A stretch of DNA of 64,000 nucleotides from an uncultured Neglectibacter sp. (GTDB lineage: Bacteria; Bacillota; Clostridia; Oscillospirales; Acutalibacteraceae), in contig CALFFN010000004.1 of NCBI GenBank assembly GCA_937958185.1, positions 1-64,000 of the forward strand, given 5' to 3'. The notes beneath the pieces are model-generated. The model worked only from the letters and a program-made list of their open reading frames with translations. It had not been told where the DNA came from and made no database searches. Every line of letters starts with the position of its first letter. Position 1 is the first letter of the stretch. Below, piece after piece: positions 15,329 to 24,417 of this stretch. Position numbers and translations under genes: made by a program.

Positions 15329-16921
15329 TCAATTGCTGAGCAGCGCTTCCGCGCAGCGGATACCGTCCACGGCGGCGGAGACGATTCCCCCCGCGTAGCC
15401 CGCGCCCTCGCCGCAGGGATACAAGCCCGCCGCCAACGGGGACTGGAGCCTTTCGTCCCGAAGAATGCGGACGGGAGAGGAACTGCGGGTCTCCGGGGCG
15501 GTAAGCACTGCGTCGCCGTCGTCAAAGCCGCGAAGCTGCCTGCCCAGAATGGGAAGCGCCTGCTTCATGGCTTCCGTCACAAAGGGCGGCAGGCAAGCCG
15601 TCAAATCAGCGGGAACGACCCCCGGCTGATAGGTAGGCTGCACCACAGAAAAGCTTTTGGAGGGTGTGCCCGCCAGAAAATCCGCTACCCGCTGGGCAGG
15701 GGCAAAGTAAGTCTGATCGGTCTGGCGGAACGCCGCCCGCTCGATACGGCGCTGGAACTCCACCCCAGCGAGGACGCCCGGCTGCCCGAAATCCTCCGGG
15801 CTCACACCCACAAGCAATGCCGCGTTGCTGTTTTTGCCGTCCCGCGCCCACTGGCTCATGCCGTTGGTGACGATACCGCCCGGCTCGGAAACCGCGCCCG
15901 TCACCGTGCCGCCGGGGCACATGCAAAACGTGTACACGCCCCGCCCGCCGGGCAAATGGCAGGAAAGCTTGTAGTCCGCCGCCCCCAGCGCCGGGTGCCC
16001 GGCAAAGCTGCCGTACTGCGCCTTGTCGATCAGGGCGGCGGGGTGCTCGATCCGCGCCCCAACGGAAAAGGGCTTGGGAGCCATAGGGATTTCAAGTTTA
16101 CATAATTTTTCAAAAATATCCCGGGCGCTGTGCCCTACCGCCAGGATCGCTTTGTCGCAGGGGATCGCTTCCTCCGTGCCGTTCCGGCTCTGCACGGTCA
16201 CGCCCTGCAAACTGCCGTTTTTGATAGAAAAGCCCGTGACCTTTGTGGAGAAGCGCACCTCGCCGCCCAAAGACAGGATTTTTTCCCGAATGGCTTTTAC
16301 CGTGGCGGGCAGCTTGTCCGTGCCGATGTGGGGCTTTGCTTCCCAGAGTATCTCCTCCGGCGCGCCGGCAGCTGCCAGCTCCTCCAGCACCTTGCGAATG
16401 CGGGGGTCGCCTGTGCCGGTGGTGAGCTTGCCGTCGGAAAACGCCCCTGCCCCGCCCTCGCCGAACTGGACGTTGGAGTCGCCGTCCAAGTCCCCCTCGT
16501 TCCAGAAAGCACGGACGGTCTTTTCCCGCTCCTCCACAGGCTGCCCGCGCTCCACCACGATAGGGCGCTGCCCGCACTGGGCTAAGACCAGGGCGGCAAA
16601 CAGCCCCGCCGGACCAAAGCCGATCACTACCGGGCGCTGGGCAAGGGGTCGGGCTTTGGGCAGCTCATAGTGGTAGGGCTTCGCGGGCTGGACGTGGGGG
16701 TCCCGCAGCCGGGCGAGCAGCTTCTGCTCGCTTCCGTCAACAGCGGTTTCCACGGCGCAGACAAAGCGGATATTGTCCCGCTTCCGTGCGTCCACCGATT
16801 TTTTGGTCAGGCACAGCTCGTGAAGCGCGTTTTCGGGCAGGCGCAGCTTTTTGGCGGCAGCCCGTTTCAGGTCGCCGCCTGTAAAATCCAGCGGCAGAGA
16901 CAGCCCGGAAATTTTCAGCAT
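15329..16921 (-). CDS. NAD(P)/FAD-dependent oxidoreductase (FAD-dependent protein family)
   Basis: The 530-residue flavoprotein has an N-terminal RNA-binding-like region of about 90 residues (LPLDFTGGDLKRAAAKKLRL), then a Rossmann FAD site VVIGFGPAGLFAALVLAQ. EGGAGAFSDGKLTTGTGDP and a C-terminal PCGEGAGYAGGIVSAAVDG complete the flavin site. This architecture matches a widely conserved, uncharacterised FAD-dependent protein group of Firmicutes and Bacteroidetes; the electron acceptor and substrate are unknown. ATG 16921 is used because a G-rich site precedes it and the longer in-frame version would overlap the upstream gene. It lies 20 bases after the BaiN-like gene, probably in one operon. 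Confidence 0.88.
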   Translation of the reverse strand: MLKISGLSLPLDFTGGDLKRAAAKKLRLPENALHELCLTKKSVDARKRDNIRFVCAVETAVDGSEQKLLARLRDPHVQPAKPYHYELPKARPLAQRPVVIGFGPAGLFAALVLAQCGQRPIVVERGQPVEEREKTVRAFWNEGDLDGDSNVQFGEGGAGAFSDGKLTTGTGDPRIRKVLEELAAAGAPEEILWEAKPHIGTDKLPATVKAIREKILSLGGEVRFSTKVTGFSIKNGSLQGVTVQSRNGTEEAIPCDKAILAVGHSARDIFEKLCKLEIPMAPKPFSVGARIEHPAALIDKAQYGSFAGHPALGAADYKLSCHLPGGRGVYTFCMCPGGTVTGAVSEPGGIVTNGMSQWARDGKNSNAALLVGVSPEDFGQPGVLAGVEFQRRIERAAFRQTDQTYFAPAQRVADFLAGTPSKSFSVVQPTYQPGVVPADLTACLPPFVTEAMKQALPILGRQLRGFDDGDAVLTAPETRSSSPVRILRDERLQSPLAAGLYPCGEGAGYAGGIVSAAVDGIRCAEALLSN

Positions 16922-16941
16922 TCCCCCACCCCGTTCCTTTT

Positions 16942-18171
16942 TTATCGCGCGGCGCTTTCCCCTGCCGCCATGGCGGTGAGCCATGCCCAATGCAGGTTAT
17001 AGCCGCCGCAGTCTCCGTTTATGTTCAGAAGCTCCCCGGCAAGATGCAGCCCGGAGCAGCGTTTGGATTCCATGGTCCCTGTGTCAAGCTCCGACAGCGG
17101 CACGCCGCCGGAGGTGACCTGGGCGCTTTCCCAGCTGCCCAGCCCGGTGACGGGAAGCCGCAGATTTTTCGCCGTTTCCAGAGCCTTTTGAAAATCCTGC
17201 CGGTGCAGCTCTGAGATTTTTTTATCTCCTGGCAAGCCCGCAAGCTTTGTCAGCTCCTGCCCCACCCGCAGATGGAGCAGCCCGGAAAAAAGCTGGGCGG
17301 CGGGCAGAGCCGGGCGGTTCTGCTGCAGCGCGTTCCAATAGGCGAAAAGCTTTTCCCCGCTCCACTGCTCCAGCAGGTCCAGCCGAAGCTCCGCCGGAGC
17401 TGCTGTCAGGAGGGAGGAAAGGTCGAACACGCAGATGCCGGAAATCTGACCGTCTCCAAAGATGACCTCGCCGCTTTCCTCTCCCAGCTTCTTTCCCTCT
17501 TCCCACAGGGAGACCCGCGCCTTGCAGCGAATGCCCTTGAGGGCTTTGCACAGCTTCGCGGAGGTTTTCAGGGGCGTCAGCGCCGGGATCAGGGGCGTGA
17601 CGGAATGCCCCAGGGCTTTTGCCAGCTCATAGCCGGAGCTTTGGCAGGAATGCCTGGGAGAAGCCCTGCCGCCGCTTGCCAGAATGCAGCGGCCGGCTGA
17701 AATAGTTTCCCCGCCGGTATCGGTCAATTGGAAATGATCCGCTTCCTTTTCTATTTGGGACACGGCAAATCCCCAGCGCAGCTCCACGCCGGCTTCCTCG
17801 CAGGCGCTCCACAGGGTTTGCAGCACCGCCGCAGCCTGCAGGCTGTTGGGGTACACCCTGCCCTCGCTGTCCGCGCGGCAGAGAAGCCCAAGCTCCTCAA
17901 ATTTCGCCAGAATACGCCTCGCGGGATATGACCCCAGCAGGGGCGCCGCCGCTTCCACATCGCCGTGGTAATGCTCCGGGGAAATGTGGAGGTTCGTCAG
18001 GTTGCAGCGCCCGTTCCCCGTGGCGAGAAGCTTTTTTCCCGGGCGGGGGTTGCCCTCCAGCAGCACCACGCCGCCGGGGATATTTTGCTTTTTCAGGGCG
18101 CGGGCTGCCGTGACCGCCGCCAGAAGCCCGGCAGCGCCGCCGCCCACAACGGCAACGCGATACCGCTTCAT
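16942..18171 (-). CDS. BaiN/RdsA-family NAD(P)/FAD-dependent oxidoreductase (HI0933-like)
   Basis: The 409-residue flavoprotein begins RVAVVGGGAAGLLAAVTAA, the FAD-binding GxGxxG. It has the HI0933-family pieces GNGRCNLTN, a central LASGGRASPRHSC, and a C-terminal HLAGELLNINGDCGGYNLHWAWLTG-type end. The family includes the flavoprotein linked to bile-acid dehydroxylation (BaiN) and YhiN of E. coli, but most members have no assigned reaction, and no bai genes are nearby. ATG 18171 shares one base with the upstream stop (TGATG), indicating translational coupling. Confidence 0.88.
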   Translation of the reverse strand: MKRYRVAVVGGGAAGLLAAVTAARALKKQNIPGGVVLLEGNPRPGKKLLATGNGRCNLTNLHISPEHYHGDVEAAAPLLGSYPARRILAKFEELGLLCRADSEGRVYPNSLQAAAVLQTLWSACEEAGVELRWGFAVSQIEKEADHFQLTDTGGETISAGRCILASGGRASPRHSCQSSGYELAKALGHSVTPLIPALTPLKTSAKLCKALKGIRCKARVSLWEEGKKLGEESGEVIFGDGQISGICVFDLSSLLTAAPAELRLDLLEQWSGEKLFAYWNALQQNRPALPAAQLFSGLLHLRVGQELTKLAGLPGDKKISELHRQDFQKALETAKNLRLPVTGLGSWESAQVTSGGVPLSELDTGTMESKRCSGLHLAGELLNINGDCGGYNLHWAWLTAMAAGESAAR

Positions 18172-18668
18172 CACGAAATCACCAGCCCCAGCACGCCATA
18201 GGACAGCACGCACATGATGATATCCGCGATCAGCGTGCCCAGCGCCACGGACAGCATAGCGGATTTGAAATCCATCTTCATCAGCGCCGCCGCCAGGGAG
18301 CCTGTCCACGCCCCGGTACCCGGCAGGGGGATTGCCACGAAAATCATCAGCCCCACGGTTTTGTAGCGGTTGATCTTGTCGAACTTGCTCCTGCCCTTGG
18401 CTTCCAGCCTGTCCACCAGCTTTACGAACCGGGTGTTCCGCATCCAGTCGAAAATCTTATTGATGAACAGCAGGATAAAGGGCGTGGGCAGCAGGGTGCC
18501 CACAAGGCAGATAGAAAATGCCCGCAGCATGTCTAAATGCAACAGCTTTGCCGCCAGTATCCCGCCGCGCAGCTCGATGATGGGCATGAGCGACAGCAGA
18601 AATACCGTGAGCTCCGCGGGAATGGTCTCACTGAAAAAGCCGACCAGAGCCTGTACGATACCTTCCAT
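18171..18668 (-). CDS. small multidrug-export family membrane protein (COG2426)
   Basis: The 165-residue integral membrane protein has about 4-5 hydrophobic segments. ELTVFLLSLMPIIELRGGI, VGTLLPTPFILLF and AIPLPGTGAWTGSLAAALM are hallmark stretches of this family. The family name comes from an annotation as a putative small multidrug exporter; transport has not been shown for most members. ATG 18668 fits the AAGGGAAG site 8 bases upstream better than the GTG 9 bases earlier. It is the first gene of a three-gene minus-strand operon with the two flavoproteins. Confidence 0.85.
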   Translation of the reverse strand: MEGIVQALVGFFSETIPAELTVFLLSLMPIIELRGGILAAKLLHLDMLRAFSICLVGTLLPTPFILLFINKIFDWMRNTRFVKLVDRLEAKGRSKFDKINRYKTVGLMIFVAIPLPGTGAWTGSLAAALMKMDFKSAMLSVALGTLIADIIMCVLSYGVLGLVIS

Positions 18669-18750
18669 ACTTTTCACTTCCCTTTCTTTGAATGGAAACG
18701 CCGGAGCGGGTCCGGCAGTAAGTCCGCTTTCATAGCTTTTCCCATTTTAC

Positions 18751-18787
18751 AAAAAATTCCCAGGAAGATATTTCTCCCTGGGAATTA
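18751..18787 (-). terminator. terminator of the pdaA-like gene
   Basis: AATTCCCAGG/CCTGGGAATT stem followed by six T on the minus strand. Confidence 0.88.
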
Positions 18788-18846
18788 TTATTTGAATTTA
18801 TTCTTTCATTTTCAGAAGAGCGTATGATTTTGCAGGAACGGAGCAG

Positions 18847-19725
18847 TCAGCCGTGGATCTGCTGCCAATCAAAGGACCCGGGCGCCGAAGCCGAATTTCC
18901 TGACCCAGTGCCCAAAAGTTCGGCGGCAAGGTCGCCATAGGTATAGCCCAGCTTTTCCCATTCTGTGAGAAGTTCGTCGAGAATTTCGCCGTTTGTTTTG
19001 GAGGTGCTGTGCAGCAGGACCACGGCGCCGGGGTGGACACGGGGCAGCAGCTTTTCAAAGGCTTCCGCCTTGGTGGGCTGGTCGTTTTCGTACCAGTCCA
19101 CATAGGCCAGGCTCCAGAACACCGTATGATAGCCGAGCTTCTTTGCCATTCTCAGATTGCTTTCACAGTATTTTCCCTGGGGCGGGCGGTAGAGCTTCGG
19201 CATTTCCTGCCCAATGATCTCCCGGTAAAGGGCGGCGTTCTTTTCCAGCTCGTTCTGGAAGCTGGCTTCCTCGGAGATGGCGGACATATCCGGGTGGCTG
19301 TAGGTGTGGTTGCCCACGGTGTGCCCCTCTGCCACCATGCGCTTGACCAGCTCCGGCTGGGTCTCAAAATAATTGCCCACGAGGAAGAAGACCGCCTTTA
19401 CGCCGTGCTTCTTCAAAGCGTCTAAAATGGCTTCCGTATTGCCGTTTTCAAAGCCTGCGTCAAAGGTGAGGTACAGCTTCTTTTCGGCGGTATCCCGGCA
19501 GTAGAGGGCGTCGAACTGGGAAAGGTAATCGGAGGAAGCGTTCCCGACGGGGGGCTTCCCCTCCTCCTGAAAGCTCAAGCCCCAATTGGTGATCTCCGCG
19601 CCGGTGAACAGCGCGCCACCGTTTCCTGCCGCCGTCAGGGTGACGACGCCGCAGATGAGCAGGATCGCCAAGGTGGAAAAAAGCACGCCGCGCCGCCGTT
19701 TTATCAGTTTCCAAAACTCCTTCAT
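18847..19725 (-). CDS. pdaA: PdaA-type polysaccharide deacetylase
   Basis: The 292-residue membrane-anchored enzyme has a transmembrane segment at residues 13-33, then a NodB homology domain. Catalytic features are LTFDAGFENGNT (D89), HTVGNHTYSHPDM (H140 and H144 as the H-x3-H metal ligands), RPPQGKY and a C-terminal PGAVVLLHSTS. The DAGFEN form of motif 1 is characteristic of the delta-lactam de-N-acetylase PdaA, which deacetylates muramic acid in spore cortex. With dpaAB and spoIIA in the same window a cortex role is likely but inferred. ATG 19725 is preceded by a GGGGAGAAAGGG site. Confidence 0.88.
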   Translation of the reverse strand: MKEFWKLIKRRRGVLFSTLAILLICGVVTLTAAGNGGALFTGAEITNWGLSFQEEGKPPVGNASSDYLSQFDALYCRDTAEKKLYLTFDAGFENGNTEAILDALKKHGVKAVFFLVGNYFETQPELVKRMVAEGHTVGNHTYSHPDMSAISEEASFQNELEKNAALYREIIGQEMPKLYRPPQGKYCESNLRMAKKLGYHTVFWSLAYVDWYENDQPTKAEAFEKLLPRVHPGAVVLLHSTSKTNGEILDELLTEWEKLGYTYGDLAAELLGTGSGNSASAPGSFDWQQIHG

Positions 19726-19842
19726 TACCCTTTCTCCCCTTTTCCGCTCTGTGTTGTCCCATTTTATGCGCCTGTAAAAGAAAATATCACCAGGGCATTG
19801 CGCAAAGCTTGGAAATACTGTATGATTTTTGTAAGAATCCAT

Positions 19843-19873
19843 TTGCAGACTTTTAAGGAAGCGATCCTATAAT
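19843..19873 (+). promoter_or_regulatory. possible promoter of the two-component system
   Basis: TTGCAG (19843-19848) and a perfect TATAAT (19868-19873), but with a 19-base spacer, so weak or activator-dependent. Confidence 0.4.
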
Positions 19874-19928
19874 AACGGTACAAAAATCTGTGCGGTTTCA
19901 TAATTCAGAAAGGAAAGTGGTCATAGCT

Positions 19929-20636
19929 ATGGATCAGACAGGCGGTAAAAACATACTGGTGGTGGACGACGACAGGGAGATCGTGCGGGCGATCGCGCTG
20001 AACCTGGAAAGCGAGGGCTACACTGTTTTCAAGGCTTACGACGGGCTGGAGGCGCTGGACCTTGCCATGACGAAGGACATCCATCTCATCATCATTGACG
20101 TGATGATGCCCAAGCTGGACGGGCTTTCCGCCATCATGAAGATCCGGGAGCGGAAGAACCTGCCCATTATCGTGCTTTCCGCAAAAAGTGAAAACAGCGA
20201 CAAGGTGATCGGGCTTTCCATGGGCGCGGACGACTATGTGACGAAGCCCTTCAACCCCATGGAGCTGACGGCGCGGGTAAAATCCCAGCTGCGGCGGTAC
20301 ACCAGCCTGGGCGACATCAATTCCAGCGGGGAAAACACCATCGTCAACGGGCGGCTCACGTTCAATCTGGACGAGCACGTGCTGTATGCCGACGGCGAGC
20401 CGGTGAAGCTCACCGCCACGGAGACAAAGATCGTGGAGCTGTTGATGAGGAACCCCGGGCGCATTTTCCCGGCGGAGGAAATCTACAGCAAGATATGGAA
20501 CGAATCTGCCTACTCCACGGAAAACACCGTGATGGTGCATATCCGGCGGATCCGGGAGAAAATTGAGATCAATCCGAGCGAGCCGGAATACTTGAAGGTG
20601 GTGTGGGGCATTGGCTACAAAATCGAAAAACACTAG
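19929..20636 (+). CDS. OmpR-family response regulator
   Basis: This 235-residue transcription factor has a receiver domain with D13/D14, phospho-acceptor D57 in IIIDVMMPKLDG, S84 and K106 in VTKPF. A winged-helix DNA-binding domain follows at about 135-235 (NPGRIFPAEEIYSKIW, then VHIRRIREKIE). All phosphotransfer residues are present. It overlaps the histidine kinase gene by 26 bases, so the two are coupled. The receiver and effector resemble VanR-type regulators, but no van genes are nearby. ATG 19929 is chosen as the start of the receiver; an upstream in-frame start has no ribosome site. Confidence 0.92.
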   Translation: MDQTGGKNILVVDDDREIVRAIALNLESEGYTVFKAYDGLEALDLAMTKDIHLIIIDVMMPKLDGLSAIMKIRERKNLPIIVLSAKSENSDKVIGLSMGADDYVTKPFNPMELTARVKSQLRRYTSLGDINSSGENTIVNGRLTFNLDEHVLYADGEPVKLTATETKIVELLMRNPGRIFPAEEIYSKIWNESAYSTENTVMVHIRRIREKIEINPSEPEYLKVVWGIGYKIEKH

Positions 20637-22359
20637 TGTCTTTAAGGGGCTGGTTTCCTGGGTCTGCCTGATGGCAATGCTGTGCGGCATTGCCACGGGA
20701 GCGCTGCTGCTGGTCATCGTGGCGGTGAACCCCGACTGGCAGGGAAGGATCGCGGACTTTTTCGCCAGCCTTTCCGCCGCTTCCTATGAGGGCGTGGAGC
20801 TGGGAAGCTCCACCACCCTTTCGCAGCAGCGCGAACAGCTGGTGTACGGCTTCACGGTGCAGCTGATCAGCATACTCGCGCTGTGCGTGGCGGTGCTCGT
20901 TCCCGTGTTCGCCTTCCGTCAGGACAGGCGGTACGTGGAGGCTGCCATTGCCCGGGGGCTTTCCAAAATCTGGATCGAGGCAAAGCTGATTTTCCTGTTT
21001 CTGGTGCTGTTTTCCTGTCTGGCGCTGGGCAGCGGCACAGGAATGATCTCCAGCATACTTTCCCTCTGCGTTGTGGTGATCCTCCTCTATTTCCTCTGCC
21101 TGGACGTGGGGCACAACAAGCACATTTTCCGGCACAACATCATTCATTCCATTTTGAAAGCGCTGAACAGCTACCGGGAAATGTCCACCTTCCAGCAAAG
21201 AAGCCTGCGGCGGCTGTACTCCTGTCTGGGAGTGATCGCCGGGGTGCTGGCGCTTTCCGGGCTTGCGTTTTTCTTTTTGAATGAGACCCTGCCCTGGGGG
21301 CACTACATTCGGGACACCCTGCTGCTGGGAACTATCGTGTTTGCGGCAGTGGGGGTAGTGGGCACCATTTTGTGGTACGTTTTTGCCTTGAAGCAGGACC
21401 TGCGGGACTGGAATATCCTGATGGCGCAGATTGCCGAAATGTACGGCGGCAATCTGGACGCGGTGAACCATGTGCCCCCGGCTTCCAACCTGTACGACTG
21501 CGCCATGCAGCTAAATATGATCCGTATCGGCATTCAGAAGGCTGTGGAGGAAGGGATCAAGGCGGACCGCACCAAGGTGGAGCTTATCACCAATGTGTCC
21601 CACGATATCAAAACGCCGCTGACCTCCATCATCAGCTATATCGAGCTCATCAAAAAGGAGCCTGACCTGCCGCCGCTGGTCATGGACTACGTCGCCACCA
21701 TTTCCCGAAAAGCCGACCGCCTCAGCGCCATCGTGCAGGACGTATTCGAGGTGTCGAAGGCTGCCACGGGCAACATTTCCCTGGATCTGGAGGATCTGGA
21801 TATCGGGAAGCTGCTGAAGCAGACCTTTGGGGAAATGGAAGAGCTGCTGCGGGCTTCCCCGTTGGTGTGGCGGGTGGATATCCCGGATACGCCGCTGATG
21901 GTCCATGCCGATGGGCAGCGGCTGTACCGGGTGTTCCAGAACCTGCTGCGTAACTGCACCCAATATTCCCTGGAGGGCTCCCGGGTCTATTTGCAGCTGA
22001 CCGCCCAAAACGGCAAGGCTGTGGTCACCATACGGAACATTTCCAAAAACGAGATCACCATGAACGGCGAGGACTTGACGGCAAGGTTCGTCCGCGGCGA
22101 CCAGAACCGCACCACCGAGGGCAGTGGGCTGGGGCTGTCCATTGCCAAAAGCTTTACGGAAGCCTGCGGCGGGCAGTTCACCGTACACACGGACGGCGAT
22201 GTGTTTACCACCGTGGTTCAATTCCCGCTGGTCGCGGAGCCTACTCCCCAGCCTGTGCAGGAGGTCCAGCCGGTACAGGCTCCTGCCCCTGCCCAGCCCC
22301 AGCAGGCGTTCCCCCAGCCAGAACTTCCTTCTCAGGAGGGGGTTCCGCCCCAGGGATAA
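20611..22359 (+). CDS. sensor histidine kinase with multi-pass sensor region
   Basis: The 582-residue membrane kinase has hydrophobic segments at about 13-38, 82-102, 125-165 (two), 204-224 and 233-257. HisKA follows with NVSHDIKTPLTS (H331), then HATPase with NLLRNCTQYS (N box) and GSGLGLSIAK (G box). The first loop (about 40-80) is the only sizeable extracytoplasmic part. The last 40 residues are a Pro/Gln repeat tail (QPVQEVQPVQAPAPAQPQQA) outside the catalytic core. The start is TTG 20611, with AAGGTGG 7-8 bases upstream inside the regulator gene. The signal is unknown. Confidence 0.9.
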   Translation: MATKSKNTSVFKGLVSWVCLMAMLCGIATGALLLVIVAVNPDWQGRIADFFASLSAASYEGVELGSSTTLSQQREQLVYGFTVQLISILALCVAVLVPVFAFRQDRRYVEAAIARGLSKIWIEAKLIFLFLVLFSCLALGSGTGMISSILSLCVVVILLYFLCLDVGHNKHIFRHNIIHSILKALNSYREMSTFQQRSLRRLYSCLGVIAGVLALSGLAFFFLNETLPWGHYIRDTLLLGTIVFAAVGVVGTILWYVFALKQDLRDWNILMAQIAEMYGGNLDAVNHVPPASNLYDCAMQLNMIRIGIQKAVEEGIKADRTKVELITNVSHDIKTPLTSIISYIELIKKEPDLPPLVMDYVATISRKADRLSAIVQDVFEVSKAATGNISLDLEDLDIGKLLKQTFGEMEELLRASPLVWRVDIPDTPLMVHADGQRLYRVFQNLLRNCTQYSLEGSRVYLQLTAQNGKAVVTIRNISKNEITMNGEDLTARFVRGDQNRTTEGSGLGLSIAKSFTEACGGQFTVHTDGDVFTTVVQFPLVAEPTPQPVQEVQPVQAPAPAQPQQAFPQPELPSQEGVPPQG

Positions 22360-22368
22360 GCATAGCAA

Positions 22369-22404
22369 AACCCGCCCGGTCAAGTACCGGGCGGGTTCCT
22401 TTTT
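22369..22404 (+). terminator. terminator of the two-component operon
   Basis: AACCCGCCCGGT/ACCGGGCGGGTT stem, then CCTTTTT. Confidence 0.92.
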
Positions 22405-22429
22405 GTGTAGGATTTGTGCAGGAACGGAT

Positions 22430-23707
22430 TTATTTTGCGGCGGCGATTGCCTGCTCCAGATCGGCTTTGATATCCTCGATATTCTCAATGCCCACGGAAA
22501 GGCGGAGCAGGTCGGCGGGGACGCCGGCTTCCCTGAGCTGCTGGTCGTTCATCTGGCGGTGGGTGGTGCTGGCAGGGTGCAGGACGCAGGTGCGCAGGTC
22601 TGCCACATGGGTCACCACGGAAGCCATTTTCAGGCTGTCCATAAACTTGGCAGCCCCTTCCCTGCCGCTCTTCAGCCCAAAGGAGACCACGCCGCAGGTG
22701 CCGTGGGGCATATATTTTCTGGCAAGCTCGTAATCCGGGCTGCTTTGCAGACCGGGATAATTGACCCATGCCACGTCGGGGTGGGCTTCCAGATATTCCG
22801 CCACCGCCTGGGCGTTTTGGCAGTGACGCTCCATGCGCAGCGCCAGCGTTTCCAGTCCCAGGTTCAGCAGGAAAGCATTCATGGGGGCAGCCTGCGCGCC
22901 GATGTCCCGCATCAGGTGGCAGCGCGCCTTGGCAATATAGGCGGCGGCGCCGAACTGCCTGGTATAGATCACGCCGTGGTAGGATTCGTCGGGCTTGGTC
23001 AAAGCGGGGAATTTGCCGTTGTCCCAGTGGAACCGCCCGGAATCCACGATGACGCCGCCCAGCTGCACCGCGTGACCGTCCATGTACTTGGTGGTGGAAT
23101 GCACCACGATATCCGCCCCAAAATCAAAGGGACGGCAGTTCATGGGCGTAGGGAACGTATTGTCTACGATGAGGGGTACGCCCTGGGAATGGGCTGCTGT
23201 GGCAAAGGCTTCGATATCCGCCACCGCCAGGGAGGGGTTCGCCAGGGTCTCGGCAAAGACGCAGCGGGTGTTTTCCCGCATGGCTGCCTGGATCTCCTCC
23301 ACCGTGCTGGTGGGGGAAACAAAGGTGGCTTCAATGCCCATTTCCTTCATGGTCTTGTAGAACAAATTAAAGGTGCCGCCGTAAATGGCGCTGGAGCTGA
23401 CCACGTGGTCCCCGGCGGTGCAGATATTCAGCACCGCCATCAGGGAAGCAGCCTGCCCGGAGGAGGTAAGCAGCGCGCCTACGCCGCCCTCCAGCGCGGC
23501 GATCTTTTTCTCCACCACGTCGTTGGTGGGGTTGCCCAGGCGGGTATAGAAAAAGCCGTCCTTCTGCAGGTCGAACAGGTCCCCCATCTCCTGAGAGCTT
23601 TCATAGGTATAGGTCGTGCTCTGCACAATGGGGGCAACGCGGGGTTCCCCGTTCCCGGGGTGATAGCCCGCGTGAATGCATAGCGTGTCCAATTTGTAAT
23701 CTGCCAT
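22430..23707 (-). CDS. metY: O-acetylhomoserine sulfhydrylase / aminocarboxypropyltransferase
   Basis: This 425-residue PLP enzyme of the Cys/Met metabolism family makes homocysteine from O-acetyl-L-homoserine and sulfide. The PLP-binding lysine is K207 in VVHSTTKYMDGH. YTRLGNPTNDVVEKKIAALEGG and SSGQAASLMAVLNI are the N-terminal signatures, and the C-terminus LRLSVGIENIEDI is typical. The length and the extra segments compared with cystathionine gamma-synthase favour the MetY subgroup. There is no S-box before it, unlike metK at 36002, so sulfur or SAM control is not visible here. Confidence 0.93.
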   Translation of the reverse strand: MADYKLDTLCIHAGYHPGNGEPRVAPIVQSTTYTYESSQEMGDLFDLQKDGFFYTRLGNPTNDVVEKKIAALEGGVGALLTSSGQAASLMAVLNICTAGDHVVSSSAIYGGTFNLFYKTMKEMGIEATFVSPTSTVEEIQAAMRENTRCVFAETLANPSLAVADIEAFATAAHSQGVPLIVDNTFPTPMNCRPFDFGADIVVHSTTKYMDGHAVQLGGVIVDSGRFHWDNGKFPALTKPDESYHGVIYTRQFGAAAYIAKARCHLMRDIGAQAAPMNAFLLNLGLETLALRMERHCQNAQAVAEYLEAHPDVAWVNYPGLQSSPDYELARKYMPHGTCGVVSFGLKSGREGAAKFMDSLKMASVVTHVADLRTCVLHPASTTHRQMNDQQLREAGVPADLLRLSVGIENIEDIKADLEQAIAAAK

Positions 23708-23792
23708 AGTGATCCTTCCTTTTCCTTTGACTTTATCGTTTCAGCGGAAAACCGCTGTCATGCACAACATCAGCCGAACGGAACATCTCCGG

Positions 23793-24269
23793 CTAGGAAA
23801 TCAGGCTCCGCAGCCAGCCGCCCAGCGCGTCCGCCCCCAGCACGGCGAGAATGATCAGCGTGAAAAACGCCAGCAGGGACAGCACCTGCACCAAAATCCG
23901 CTTTTTCCGGGGGAGCTCTTCAAACTCGTCCTCCGCCTGCTCCTGCTCCTGTTCCAGCTCTTTCTTCATGCGGGCGGAAAATTCCTCCGCCGCCTGTAAA
24001 TCGCTGTAACGCACGAAAATCTTCTTGTCGGTGGGCATGACCTCGCTGTCGTAAAGGTAGGAGCTGGTGCGAGAAGCAAAGGGCTTTAATTCGTAAACTA
24101 TTCCCGCCGCGTCGAATTGCTCCGCCAGACGCTGGGCGGTGTACTGGTCCGCCCGATGGAGCAGCACCATGTCCTCTCCCTCCGCTACCCGCAGCCTGCT
24201 GTTTTTGCAGTTGGGGCATTTGGGTGTGGAATCGGGACACACAGAGCGGCACTTTTCACAATATAGCAT
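23793..24269 (-). CDS. zinc-ribbon protein with C-terminal membrane anchor
   Basis: The protein has 158 residues. The N-terminus MLYCEKCRSVCPDSTPKCPNC carries two CxxC pairs forming a zinc ribbon. A DUF2007-like segment follows (VLLHRADQYTAQRLAEQFDAAGIVYE), which in related proteins resembles a signal-transducing ferredoxin-like fold. Then come an acidic Glu/Gln-rich stretch and one hydrophobic helix near the C-terminus (VQVLSLLAFFTLIILAVLG). It is probably a tail-anchored membrane protein facing the cytoplasm. Function unknown. Confidence 0.8.
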   Translation of the reverse strand: MLYCEKCRSVCPDSTPKCPNCKNSRLRVAEGEDMVLLHRADQYTAQRLAEQFDAAGIVYELKPFASRTSSYLYDSEVMPTDKKIFVRYSDLQAAEEFSARMKKELEQEQEQAEDEFEELPRKKRILVQVLSLLAFFTLIILAVLGADALGGWLRSLIS

Positions 24270-24354
24270 GGTACCCTACCTTTCCGTTTCATTTCCGGCT
24301 TCCATCATACATGAAAATCGAAAATTTGTAAAGCCGGGGCAGGGAAAATTTCCA

Positions 24355-24397
24355 TCAAAAAGCCCGCCGGGAGCTGGCGCCCATCGCGGCGGGTTTT
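24355..24397 (-). terminator. terminator of dpaAB
   Basis: A long GC-rich hairpin, AACCCGCCG ... CGGCGGGCTTTTT on the minus strand, 20 bases past dpaB. Confidence 0.88.
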
Positions 24398-24417
24398 CTG
24401 TATCGGAGCAAAAAGGA

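Noticed and set aside
16942..18171. Bile-acid (bai) operon membership of the BaiN-like flavoprotein
   Set aside because: No other bai genes are nearby; the broad HI0933 family is common, so family resemblance alone does not support it.
19929..22359. Vancomycin-resistance VanRS system
   Set aside because: The regulator resembles VanR in general, but there is no vanH/A/X or other resistance gene, and the kinase sensor is unlike VanS.
23741..23756. Hairpin upstream of metY as a riboswitch
   Set aside because: Only a small CAGCGG/CCGCTG stem is present; no S-box or T-box consensus elements.
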